From contig MNCI01001036.1 of NCBI GenBank assembly GCA_015680685.1, positions 22,373 to 86,372 of the forward strand: a stretch of 64,000 nucleotides of DNA. The letters run 5' to 3'. Below, piece by piece: positions 21,524 to 31,262 of the stretch. This stretch comes from Gnetum montanum. Its lineage: Eukaryota; Streptophyta; Gnetopsida; Gnetales; Gnetaceae. The notes below the pieces were generated by a model. That model saw only the letters and a program-made list of their open reading frames with translations. It did not search any database and was not told the DNA's origin. Position 1 is the stretch's first letter; each line of letters begins with the position of its first letter. A program made the position numbers and the translations under genes.

Positions 21524-22222
21524 CTACCCTACCAAGATGTACTGCCTAGAACGTTTTCGTACGGCGTCCTTTTGCGCATTTGTTAGATGTCGTGGGGCTT
21601 CGCCGTGTAGAAGGTACTCTTTTATGTCATCATACCATTCTATCGCGTGTGTTGTACTAACAGATGTGATCGGTAATGTGTCGGAGGTTATTGGTTCATC
21701 GCAGTTGATTACGGAGCTTGGCAAGGCATAGAACATGTCGGGCGATATATTTAACACTAGTGTGGCTAACGCGTCTACGATGGTGTTATCGTTTCGAGAG
21801 ACGTGTTGCACATCAATGTTTTCGAATTGTTTCATTAAATGCTTCACCAAGTCACAGTATGGTTGTAAATGTTGGGCTTTGCATGTGTAAATATCTGTAA
21901 CTTGGTTTATGACCAGTTGTGAATCCCCTCTGACTACTAGGCGCGTGATGTCCAAAGCCAGTGCTGCTGCGAGACCTCTAAGGAGACCTTCGTACTCTGC
22001 TATGTTGTTAGTACAGTGAAAATTGAAGCGATAGGCAAAGGGTCGGATCTCCCTGGAGGGATAAGTGATGATAGCGGCCGCACTTCCTCCTCGAGAGGTG
22101 GATGCTCCACCGAAGTTTAAAATAGCATCGTAGTCATCAGGCACTATGTCTATTGTGTTTATACTTTCATCCGGGAATTCAGGCTCTATGGTTGCTTGGT
22201 CATGCGTTGGTGATGCGGCCAT
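21524..22222 (-). CDS. second (archaeal-type) RNase H of Tat-like element copy 2
   Basis: This open stretch of 232 codons carries ILNFGGASTSRGG, NNIAEYEGLLRGL, VVRGDSQLV and RNDNTIVDALA. These are the blocks of the extra RNase H domain known from Tat-lineage elements, additional to the normal RNase H fused to RT. Glu (AEYEG) and Asp (RGDSQ, VDALA) are kept. The first catalytic Asp (normally F-D-G-A-S) is Gly. It lies between RT/RNase H and integrase, as expected for the lineage. Confidence 0.8.
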   Translation of the reverse strand: MAASPTHDQATIEPEFPDESINTIDIVPDDYDAILNFGGASTSRGGSAAAIITYPSREIRPFAYRFNFHCTNNIAEYEGLLRGLAAALALDITRLVVRGDSQLVINQVTDIYTCKAQHLQPYCDLVKHLMKQFENIDVQHVSRNDNTIVDALATLVLNISPDMFYALPSSVINCDEPITSDTLPITSVSTTHAIEWYDDIKEYLLHGEAPRHLTNAQKDAVRKRSRQYILVG

Positions 22223-22300
22223 TTGATTCGGTATGGCTTGACCTTTGACTGATGATTATGCTACGTAGTACAGGTCGAACTCAACTATCATGGCTTTCCA

Positions 22301-23731
22301 TCAGGCTATTCGACTCGTTTCGTAAATGTTTCCTGTTATAGCTCTCAGTACATTGTCTTTACAGATTATGTAAACTTGATTACGGAAGAGGTAATGTCGC
22401 CATTTTCTTAGGGAAAAGACTAAAGCTAAACATGACCTCTCCACATCGTTATACTTCTTTTCGTGGGCAACTAAGGCATGGCTCAAGTAATATACANNNN
22501 NNNNNNNNNNNNNNNNNNNNNNNNNNNNNNNNNNNNNNNNNNNNNNNNNNNNNNNNNNNNNNNNNNNNNNNNNNNNNNNNNNNNNNNNNNNNNNNNNNNN
22601 NNNNNNNNNNNNNNNNNNNNNNNNNNNNNNNNNNNNNNNNNNNNGGTTAAGTCTTAGTTCATATTTTAAACAACGTTTTAAGTCTAAGTCGAGGTCTTGT
22701 ACGTGTTGTCCGGTCGTTTTTGACTTAACCACGATGTCATCCACATAATCGTTGAGCGACCGTAGCATATAATCACTAAAGATAAACATCATGGCTCTTT
22801 GATATGTGGCCCCTGCGTTCTTGAGACCGAAGGGCATCATGGTGTAACAAAAAGTTCCCCATGGGGTCATGAAGGTGGTTCGAAGTTGATGTTTGGGGTT
22901 GATGCGTATTTGGTTGTATCCTGAAAAACCATCCATAAAAGATAACAAGGCATGTCCTGTAGTCGAGTCAACGAGTTGATCAATGCTAGGTAGGGGAAAG
23001 TCATCTTTTATGGTTGCTACGTTTAAATCTCAGAAGTCGATGCATAAGCGAATGCTTCCGTTTTTCTTCGGGACGATGACCATGTTTGACACCCACTCAG
23101 CATAATCAACAGCCCGAATGAAACCAGCTTGGTAAAGCTTGGTGATCTCATTGCGAACTGCCAATGCCACCTCGGGTCTAACTTTTTGTGCTTTTTGTTT
23201 TACCGGTCTCAGTTTTGGGTCAAGGATAATGTTGTGTTGAACAATTCTAAGATCTAGCGCTGGCATGTTCATATAGGACCAAGCGAATGCTTTCATGTTT
23301 TCCCTAAGCACATGCTGAATGTCTTGGGCCAAGTGTAGTTGTAGCAGGGTGCTTAGTTTTAAGATTTTGACTTCCCCATCAGGCATGGTAATGGGGGTTT
23401 CAGCCAATGGGTCTTCGATGATGTTTTCAGCTTCCATGTCAAGAAATTTTGTCATGCCTTGGTAATTGTCTGTTATTTGCTGTGTTGAGGCTATGACCGC
23501 GTCATCCATCAGTGGACTTAAATTGATGAAGTTTATGTCCATGTCCCGTGTAATGATGCTGTGTGGTCCGTCAATGGTTAGCGGTGCGATTAACTTCGAG
23601 CAGTCCATTGAGTTTGCTCCTGCCAATAAACCGAGAGTTGCATAAGCAACGGGGTGTAGTTCCATGTTTTCTGGTACTTTTAAACTATGTGTACGTGTAT
23701 AATAGTGGATTATCATCACACCTGGACGCAT
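22301..23731 (-). pseudogene. pol: reverse transcriptase and first RNase H of Tat-like element copy 2, with sequence gap
   Basis: The region opens with a segment holding LVRQWL-side linker sequence and LHPVAYATLG. RT follows: GFIRAVDYAEWVSNMVIVPKKNGSIRLCIDF, a stop at about 23,029, then DFPLPSIDQL, SFMDGFSGYNQI, the MMPFGLKNAGATYQRAM block and the catalytic YVDD (about 22,750). A gap of N removes the RT C-terminus. The RNase H segment (YYLSHAL ... YNDVERSCLALVFSLRKWRHYL) follows. The frame is otherwise well preserved. It starts head-to-head with the antisense gene. Confidence 0.85.
22497..22644. other. assembly gap (148 N) in reverse transcriptase
   Basis: This unresolved run interrupts the RT thumb/connection. 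Its true length is not known from the sequence. Confidence 0.99.
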
Positions 23732-23885
23732 GGCAGTTTAAGGCCTTACCAGGCCGTCATTGGGTGAGGAAATGACAGTTTAAGGCCGTACCGGGCCATG
23801 ATGGACGGGGCGATGGCAGTTTAAAGCCGTACCGGGCCGTGATTGGTAGTTTAAGGCCGTACTGGGCCGTGATGGCAGTTAGCGT
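23732..23885. repeat. GTTTAAGGCC-hairpin units between RT and antisense gene
   Basis: Four units of about 30-40 bp each read CAGTTTAAGGCC-N6-GGCC (loops TTACCA, GTACCG, GTACCG, GTACTG). They sit between the start of RT and the antisense promoter. They have the same architecture as the clusters at 801, 19,920 and 29,128, but with a GC-only stem. Confidence 0.75.
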
Positions 23886-24013
23886 AAACGTGTAAAACGG
23901 GTTCCATAGAGGAACCAAGACGTAATAATCTCTATTTTTAGTTAATTTTCATCATTTTTGGGGAAATTTTGGCAAATAGTAAGCAAAAAAGGTAAAAAGG
24001 TAAAAAAAACGGA

Positions 24014-24072
24014 GTGACGGCAACGTAAGCGGTGGCGGCGTCAGCGTCAGCGTCATCGAGCCCTATATAAAG
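24014..24072 (+). promoter_or_regulatory. promoter of the antisense gene
   Basis: A clear TATA box, CTATATAAAG, lies at 24,063-24,072, about 230 bp upstream of the ATG at 24,301. Just upstream are three CGTCA words at 6-bp spacing (24,039, 24,045, 24,051) and one TGACG (24,015). These are half-sites of the kind bound by plant bZIP factors (as-1/CRE-like). The stretch from TATA to ATG carries many AGCGTAAAC units. Promoter activity is inferred. Confidence 0.65.
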
Positions 24073-24300
24073 GGAAGGGGAGGTCCATTTGTTTTACTGG
24101 AAAGCGACAGCGTAAACCTACTAAGGCGTAAGCGTAAACCACGATAGCTAGCGTAAGCGTAAACCTCAGCGTAGACGCCTAAGACTGATCCCCAGCATAG
24201 ACGCAGAGACCCTAGCGTAGACGTCGAAGCTTAAACTTCTCAGCACGAGCGCAGACAATTGCTCAGCGTAAACTTATATCGTCAACGTAGACACTCCGAG

Positions 24301-27300
24301 ATGGGCAAGGGAAAGGAAGTGGAGGGCCAGGGGCGGAAAGGTCCCGATCTAACCTTCGCCGAAGAGACGAAGGCCATGTTGCAGGGTCTGCCCAGACAAA
24401 AGATTCCATCGTGGCCTGCGACGTCCCACAGGTAGGCTCTGATTCCTGCCTCTGTTGTTTCTGTGGTATTTTCTGTTTGTAGCGTAGACGGTCTCGGCGT
24501 ATACACTGAGCGTAGAAGGGTTTTCAGCATAAGGGTCTTCGGCGTATACGCCAGCGTAACTGCAGCGTAGACGGTGTTTAGTCCTTCTAGCGTAAACATT
24601 TCTTCGCGTTGTTGTGTTAGCGTAAAAGTTTGTGAGTGTGTTTGTCATCGGCGTAAGTTCTGTTTCTTGCGACGGCGTATACGCTGAGGGTTTTTTCGGC
24701 GTATACGCTGTATGCGTACAGTTATCTTTTCGGCGTACTACTTTATCTCTCTGGCATAAACTGTTTACGCTGAACGTGAACTTGGGTGTATACGCCGAGG
24801 GTTTGCTCAGCGTGTACGCTGCTCGTGAAGGGGTTGGGGCGTCAGCATAAAATAGATCGCCGTCAGCGTAGACGCTGAGTTGGCTAGCATGTACGCTGAG
24901 TTAAATTTCGTTCTTTACGCTAAGTATTAGTTGGCGTATACATTATGCAAACAGCGTATACGCTGGATTGAATGTGTTTTTTGCGCTAAGTGTAGGTCAT
25001 CGTATACGCTCTGTATATATCGTATATGCTAAGTTTGAATCACTCTAAGTGCTAAGTTTGTTCGGCGTACATTGTATGCGGCGTATACGCTGAGCGCGAA
25101 TCACGGGCGTAAATCGTGGGCATATACGCTGTGTACAGCGTATACGCTAGGCGTAAGTTGTGTTTTTCGCGCTGCAGAGTTGGCGTATACGCTCTGTGTA
25201 CAGTGTATATGCTGGGCGTAAACAGTTAGTTGAATTTTTTATTTTTTGCCGATTTATGATGCGAACTTTCATCTTGTGGCATTGTGATTGGTTACAGGGA
25301 CAGCAAACGCTTCCTTATCGTGGTTGAACTCGTTGGGGTGCTAACATGGGCTGGCCCCGTGGAGGAAGGCGATCTTCCCTCGGTTTTATTTGTTGATGAT
25401 AAGGGGGTCTGGTTCAGGGAAGGTACTGGCGAATTTCTGGCTTTCTTGTTAACCAATTTCGAGGTGGCTATGTGGTCGCATTTTGACGAAGTGACTGCGC
25501 GAAGTGTGGTTGATGCAATACTACCGGGGGCTGTAGAGGGCATAATGGTCTTTATGGGAGACATTGACGAGGGGCCATTTGTGGCTGAGGATGGCACTAC
25601 CCACGGGCCCAAGTCAAACCGCCCGTTAACGCGTGTGTGGGCATTGCTGCCACCGGGGTTGGATTATGTCAACAATACATTGTTTATAGCTGCCCATGCA
25701 CATACCTTGTTCCAGAATCCTCCTGGCACGGTATACTGAATAGCCAGGTGGGACCATTTACATTTATTGGTTTGTCTATTTCCGTTTGATGTTGGTTTCT
25801 TGTTTTAACACACGTTTGTTTACAAACCGAAGACCAACCCAGACGGGACCCTCATTGAGGATGAAGGGATAGCCCTTGCTCGCACCGCTCTGGAGGCCTT
25901 TATGACGGCCCCCACTCTTCGTGGGGTCGTTCTGGCTGAGACGAAGGGTTCGATGGTCTGCTTCCATAATCAATTTTCCAGGGCCTTTGCGATGTGCAAG
26001 GCTTGTGGGTGGCTTCACGAAGATTGGATAGATTAGGGGCCAGTCTTTCCTCATAACTTTGGCAGCACTTCCAAATCTGCCACTAACGGTGGGTGATAAC
26101 ATTTCTTAGATGCGTTATGTTCAACTATTTGGGACTATGCCGATATAACCATTTTAACTTGTTTTAACAGTTGATGCACCTTCCGGTGGAGATCTCGTGA
26201 TGACAGGACGAACTGAGGCCACTTTGTCAATGAAGTTCGGGGGGTGGAGAAGGCACAGAAGTGGCTGCGTAAGAAAGCCCCGCTGCCCCTCACTCATTGC
26301 CTGGATGATGCCGGCCTCCTGGAGCTTTTTATGACACCCAGCCCTGATGTCTCAATCGGGGAAATGATAGGGATCGTGGACTCTTTTAATGAGTCTGTTT
26401 CTCAGTACAGCACCTGGATTAAGGGTGTTAAGGTGGTGTTTCATCTGTCTCCTATGTTCTTTTCTAACTTGTTTGGCATGCTGGCAGATAGCCTACCTGT
26501 AGTATTGGACAGGTCTCATAAAGAGCTCCAAATGATCCACGAGCTGGAATCTTGGCTTGGCGTGACGAAAAACACCAAGGGATTCCCAATGCAGGGGAAA
26601 GCAAAGGTTGTTGAGGTGAACGAATTGTATCCCCTATTTTGGACGCGGGTGTTTCCCAAAACCCTTTCTCAGGTGCAAAGTTTTGGGGTTGAGGCGGTGC
26701 GCATCATGCGAAGTATCTTAGAAAATGGCATGCGGTATAACTGGGCTCAATTTTTGTTGGTGGGCCTGCATAAGGAGATAGTGTGGTTGCACTTGAATAT
26801 CAAAGCACAATCGCACTTCACCTTTGCCTTCTTCGCTGGTTATCTCTGCCATTTTGCTGAGTTTCTTGTGGTGCGTGCGGACAACAAGTTTGTCCTACGG
26901 GATCGGGGTCAACTATCCTGCCCATGGGTCAAACATTTGTTTGCGACAACGAGATCGCAAGATGCCCCAGAAGGTATCGATGAGTCCATGTTTGTTACTA
27001 CAGGGGGATCATTTGGCGGTTCCATCCACACACGGGATAGTCTGGGGGTGGAGCCAGATGATGTACCTTTAACCGCCAGAAGGGCAGAGCGGGTTATTAA
27101 AGAGACCGTTGGGAAAGCCAAGTCGAAATTGAAAAGACCCGAACACGCCACGGAGGAAGTTGTCGATATAAGCCAGCCACGCGTGAAGCGGATACGCTTC
27201 AAGATTCCTGGTAAGCGAAGCTCATCTGCTTGTTATTGCATCATTTTCGTTCATTTATAACCCCTGCTTCAATTGCTTACGTGTCGTTGTTATTTTCGAT

Positions 27301-28886
27301 TTGATGAAGTGAGGAAGCAGGCCTTAGAGACCATCAGAGAGGAGGAGGACCCGCGTACTGAGAAAAACAATGAGGAGGAAAGCCCAGAGAAGAGCCAAGG
27401 TGGGGGAACGGAGCTATTAACAGAGAGGACTACTGACACTGAACGTTTAGACGACCCAGACGCTATCAACCAAATATTCAGTAGCTTCCTCAAGGGTGAC
27501 TTGGATTTGGGCAATCCCCCAGAAGGTGACAACGATTAGGGTATGTCTTCGCTTTTAGTTGGTTTTTATTATTTTTTTGAATTAATTGTGGCTCCTATGT
27601 TTTTTATTTATTTTTGTGTTTTTGGATTAGATGAAGGTAGCGGTACCAGGATGGTATGGTTGGACGTTCCCATGAAGACGGTTCCCTCTGAGAGGATCGC
27701 TGAGGTTAGTTCTTCCTGTACCCGTCAGCCACTTATTTGGTCAGAGATGCCAAATAAGACGGATTTTGTGGATAGAATCGCTGAAGAGGTCGTTGAACAT
27801 CTCCAAGAAGTCCACCCTGACATAGGTATGAATTGTTTAAAGATTAGGAGCTTCATGCCTTATGTGTACCGTTTTAATGTTCTTGTTTTCTGCGTGGGTA
27901 GGCGCTAAACTAAGATGGGATCCCTTTGAGGGCATCAGTATAGAAAGCCTAACTACACTCTCCCCAGAAGTGGAACAGGTGCCAAGGCTTGTTTATGAAG
28001 GAGTTGCAGAAAGCCTTGCGCACAATGCCAAGTTGTTGTGGACTTGTAGGCGTTCTGTTAAACAGTTGTGGCTACAAGTACAGGCAAAGGAAAAGGAAGT
28101 CTCCGCAGTAACAGAGGAGCATGACGATTTAAAGGCTCGATACGAGTTCTCCGCTGCTAGACTAAATGGAGATCATTCTTGGCGAACATCGGAGATTACG
28201 TACACCAGGTATTGGAACCTTCTGAACCATCATGCATCATTGACTTGGAGAATGGCGGAATGCAAAGCTCAAATTGATCTCCTGAACCTTAAGTGTCAAG
28301 ATTGGAAGGCTTTCGCTTCCAAGGTTCGCAAATGGGGTCAAGACGAGAAAAATCATAAACATCAGTACAAGAAGTCGCTGAAAGAGGTGTCTATTGAAAA
28401 GCGGCAGCTAGAGATGTTTGTGGAGGGTTTGGGTGTGTTCTGCCTTCGATACCTTTGCCCAAAACACAATTGTGGAAATGGAGTCGCCTACAAGGGTCAT
28501 CACAACTACTTCTGGGGAGGTGTCGGTAGGTGAATTTCCTCTGAAACGTCCTACCTGGTCAGCGGTCGACAAAGGCAAGGCTTTGGCAAACGTTAATTTA
28601 GGCCTGGACGGAACAGATTGGGCTAGCGTTCTAGAGGAAGAAATCCTTCGTCGGCTGGAGTTTGGCTTAGGGGGATCCCCTATGGTAAGCGTTTTGTCTT
28701 TATGAAGTTAATTTATTGGATAATGTTTGAAATGTTTAACATCTGCTTATTTTTGTGTTGGTTGTTTGTTTTTGGTGTTTTCAGCGTGAGGGTGACGATG
28801 ATACTCACAAGGCTGGCCCCAGTGGAGCAGGGGCCCCTGACACTGGTGGTTCTAAAGGAGATGATCCTCCTATCCCGGACACTTAG
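24301..28886 (+). CDS. intron-bearing antisense gene: FCP1/SCP-like pseudophosphatase region plus coiled coil
   Basis: The predicted exons are 24,301-24,431; 25,298-25,730; 25,833-26,088; 26,171-27,210; 27,310-27,540; 27,631-27,825; 27,902-28,684; 28,785-28,886. All junctions are GT-AG and phase-consistent, giving about 1,050 residues. Exons 2-3 read like an FCP1/SCP HAD phosphatase: FLIVVELVGVL at motif I, REGTGEFLAFL, FEVAMWS at motif II, NTLFIAAHAHTLFQNPPGT at motif IV. The motif I aspartates and the motif IV Asp pair are replaced, so it should be inactive. Exon 4 has no family I recognise. Exon 7 is a long coiled coil (about 28,000-28,420). The tail is Gly/Asp-rich. Damage: TAG at about 26,031, an indel near 26,200, TAG at 27,537, a one-base shift near 28,432. 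Copy 1 has the same last exons. Confidence 0.7.
24480..25230 (+). repeat. GCGTATACGC palindrome field inside intron 1 of the antisense gene
   Basis: Intron 1 (24,432-25,297) contains at least six perfect GCGTATACGC palindromes (for example about 24,541, 24,676, 24,700, 24,955, 25,081, 25,138). Many variants (GCGTAGACG, GCGTAAAC) also occur, spaced every 20-60 bp. The same units fill the LTR U3 and the leader. No coding potential is visible in the intron. Confidence 0.8.
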
Positions 28887-29127
28887 TGCTTTTGTAGTTT
28901 TTTTGTTTTGGATTTTTTGCTGATTCAAATTGATACAGGCATTGTAACTGGGAAATATTGAGAAAAACAGGCACCATTTGTACAACATTGCATGAATGAA
29001 TATTTTTTGTTGATTTTAAATTGTTTGCATACACGACACGACATTAAAATGTTTTTGGGTTTGCTTTTCTGTTTTAAAGGTGACGCACTGAAGATAAATG
29101 ATATGTAAAAAGGGAAAACAAGGTATG

Positions 29128-29400
29128 CGTAGTTTAAGGCCATTTCGGGCCCCATTGTAAACGAGTAATATTTTAGGAAAAGCGGATGTTTCGTAGTAGA
29201 CCGACCATTTCTGATCGTGGCTAGTTTTATGTCATTGTGGACATGATAGTTTAACGTCTTTCCAAACAAGAAGTGCTGTTTAATGTTGTTCCCCCTTTTC
29301 TCTTTTTTTTTGTCTATTATGATTTTTGGCGCTTTTGGATTTTATCGTAGTTTAGTGTCATTTTGGACATGTTATAGTTTAACGTCATTTCGGACTAAGG
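29128..29400. repeat. AGTTTA-hairpin repeat cluster, copy 2, between antisense gene and protease
   Basis: This is the equivalent of 801-1,075. The units include AAGGCC-ATTTCG-GGCC, ATGTC-ATTGTG-GACAT, TGTC-ATTTTG-GACA and CGTC-ATTTCG-GAC(T). The interval 28,887-29,127 is the 3' flank of the antisense gene, with a possible AATGAAT polyadenylation signal near 28,994. Confidence 0.7.
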
Positions 29401-29409
29401 GTGTTTTAC

Positions 29410-31262
29410 TTTAGTTGTTTTTTGATCTTCTTTATTTTCATGTCAGGGGGTGTATTAACCGGTACGATTTTTTATTCTGCGTCTCCTTCGCTGATTATGT
29501 TGAATGGCAGTTCGGTCCAGGAGACGTCCGATTGAATGTTTTCGGTATCGGTATTTTCAGGTACTTCGGTGTCCGTCGTTGTTTCAACGTTGGTTTCTTC
29601 ATGAGGCGATGTGTGTGGAGTGTCGGATGCAGGTGTTTCGGTTTCGGGAGATTTTTGTTCTGTGTTAAAGGGCTTACTGTTTATCGGTGGTTGGGGGTTC
29701 TTGTCGTTTCGGTTAGGCCTTTCGAGCTCAACTTCCGATCCTTGGTCTATGTCTGTGTTTGATGAGATGATGGGAGTAACCGCTTCCCCATGTATGACGA
29801 TTTCTCTGCCCTCATAGGGTAGGTGAATTTCCTGATGTATGGGGGATGAAACAGCTCTCAGTTGGGCCAACCAGGGTCTTCCCAATATGAGGTTGAATCC
29901 TGGAATCTCGTCAACAACTAGGAAGTTAGCGGATGTGGGGAACTGGTCTCCCGCTATGAAGTCTAAGGTTATCGTGCCTTTAACCAATACACGTGACCCG
30001 CTGAACGACCTTAAACATGTCATTGCCATAGGTTTAATCAAGTCAGTAAGTCCCAGTAGTTCAATGATGTGATATGGTACAACGTTGGTTGCCGCCCCAT
30101 CGTCTACATGGACTTTATGTATTTTGAACTGGTTTACATGTATGGTTATGAACATGGGGATGGTTGTTGTCTCCCCTGTCTTCTTGTCTACTTTGATATT
30201 ATCATCGTGAAAGATCAAGGGTTTAGGGATGGCACCGTGAGATGGATACATTACGGCATGAATGGTCGGTTCGCTTGGAGGTAAGTTCTCATTGACTGGG
30301 ATTGACGTGAGCATGCGTACCAGAGCTTCCTGATGAGTCTGGGATGTTAAAACCAAGTCATACAAGCTTAAAGAAGTGTTCTTTTGTTTCAGTGCTTGGG
30401 TGACTTGCGTTAAGGCCGTCACAAAGTCCCTATTGTCAGGGACGTTTTTACCGGCGATGACTGGGTCCATTGGGCCCAATAGTTTTATCTCCCGCTTTGT
30501 CGCTTTGTCATCTTTGTTTGGCACTGTCGATTCGGGTGATTCTTGGATCCTAGATGGTTCATCGCTACTGCCTGCGTTTGGTTGGTTGTTAGATGATGAC
30601 ATGGGTATGGAGCTAAGTGGAGTAGGCTTGGGTGGCCCCAGAGCCAACCGTTGGCGCTCTTTCTCCAATCGTTCACGCGTAAGCCTATCAGCTAGGTGTT
30701 CTCGTGTGTGGCGTGGGGGTGGAACTGGTCTCGGAGCCTCAGGTTGTCTTGGGATGCGCATCACATATGGGGACGGGCGGGGTTGCGTTTGGTTGGTGGG
30801 AAGTGTTTGAGCCGAAGGTTGGCCAGGGACCTTAATGACGTAAGGACGAGGTTTTCCTTGCACCTGTGAGGTAGAGATTTGATAATTGTTAGGACTTTCG
30901 AGTGTCCTAACGATGTACGGGGTTGGTTTTGATGGAGGTTGGGCCTCCACTGTTGCAACAGCCGGTGGCACTCGGACTACGAAAGGAGTAGGCTAAGTGT
31001 GAGGGATTAGTCGCTTTGAGGGTGTAGGTACGGCTGAAGGTATATGGATGACATAGGGCTGCTGGGGGATGCGTGGTGATTGGGGTGTGGGTGTGGTCAT
31101 GGTGGGAGGAATCCGCACTACGAATGGCCTAGGAGATGTTTCTTGTGTGTTTTGAGGGTAGATGGTGTTAATGTTACTTGCCTCGGAATCATCATCGAAG
31201 TAGATCGTGGTAATCATGTATGGGGCCTCTTGGGTGTTGAGGGGATCCTTGTACACCCCCAT
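29410..31262 (-). pseudogene. gag linker and aspartic protease of Tat-like element copy 2
   Basis: Most of it is one open run of 499 codons (29,472-30,971) preceded by an 89-codon piece (30,993-31,262). It has the same order as copy 1: P-Y/F-V-V-R-V-P repeats, the HTREHLADRLTRERLEKERQR basic helix, the charged linker, VDDGAATNVV and ILGRPWL. Stops after GDAE (about 29,470) and between the two pieces (about 30,992) break it. It is convergent with the antisense gene. Confidence 0.8.

Noticed and set aside
24480-25230. CRISPR-like array
   Set aside because: The GCGTATACGC units are too short, irregularly spaced and variable, and this is plant nuclear DNA.
26244-27210. Plant mobile domain (PMD) or transposase in exon 4 of the antisense gene
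   Set aside because: Antisense ORFs of Tat elements sometimes carry such domains, but I could not match the conserved PMD or transposase residues here. I left the exon unassigned.
28713-29269. Minus-strand open frames in the 3' flank of the antisense gene
   Set aside because: Low-complexity frames not conserved in copy 1 and overlapping an intron, the last exon and hairpin repeats.
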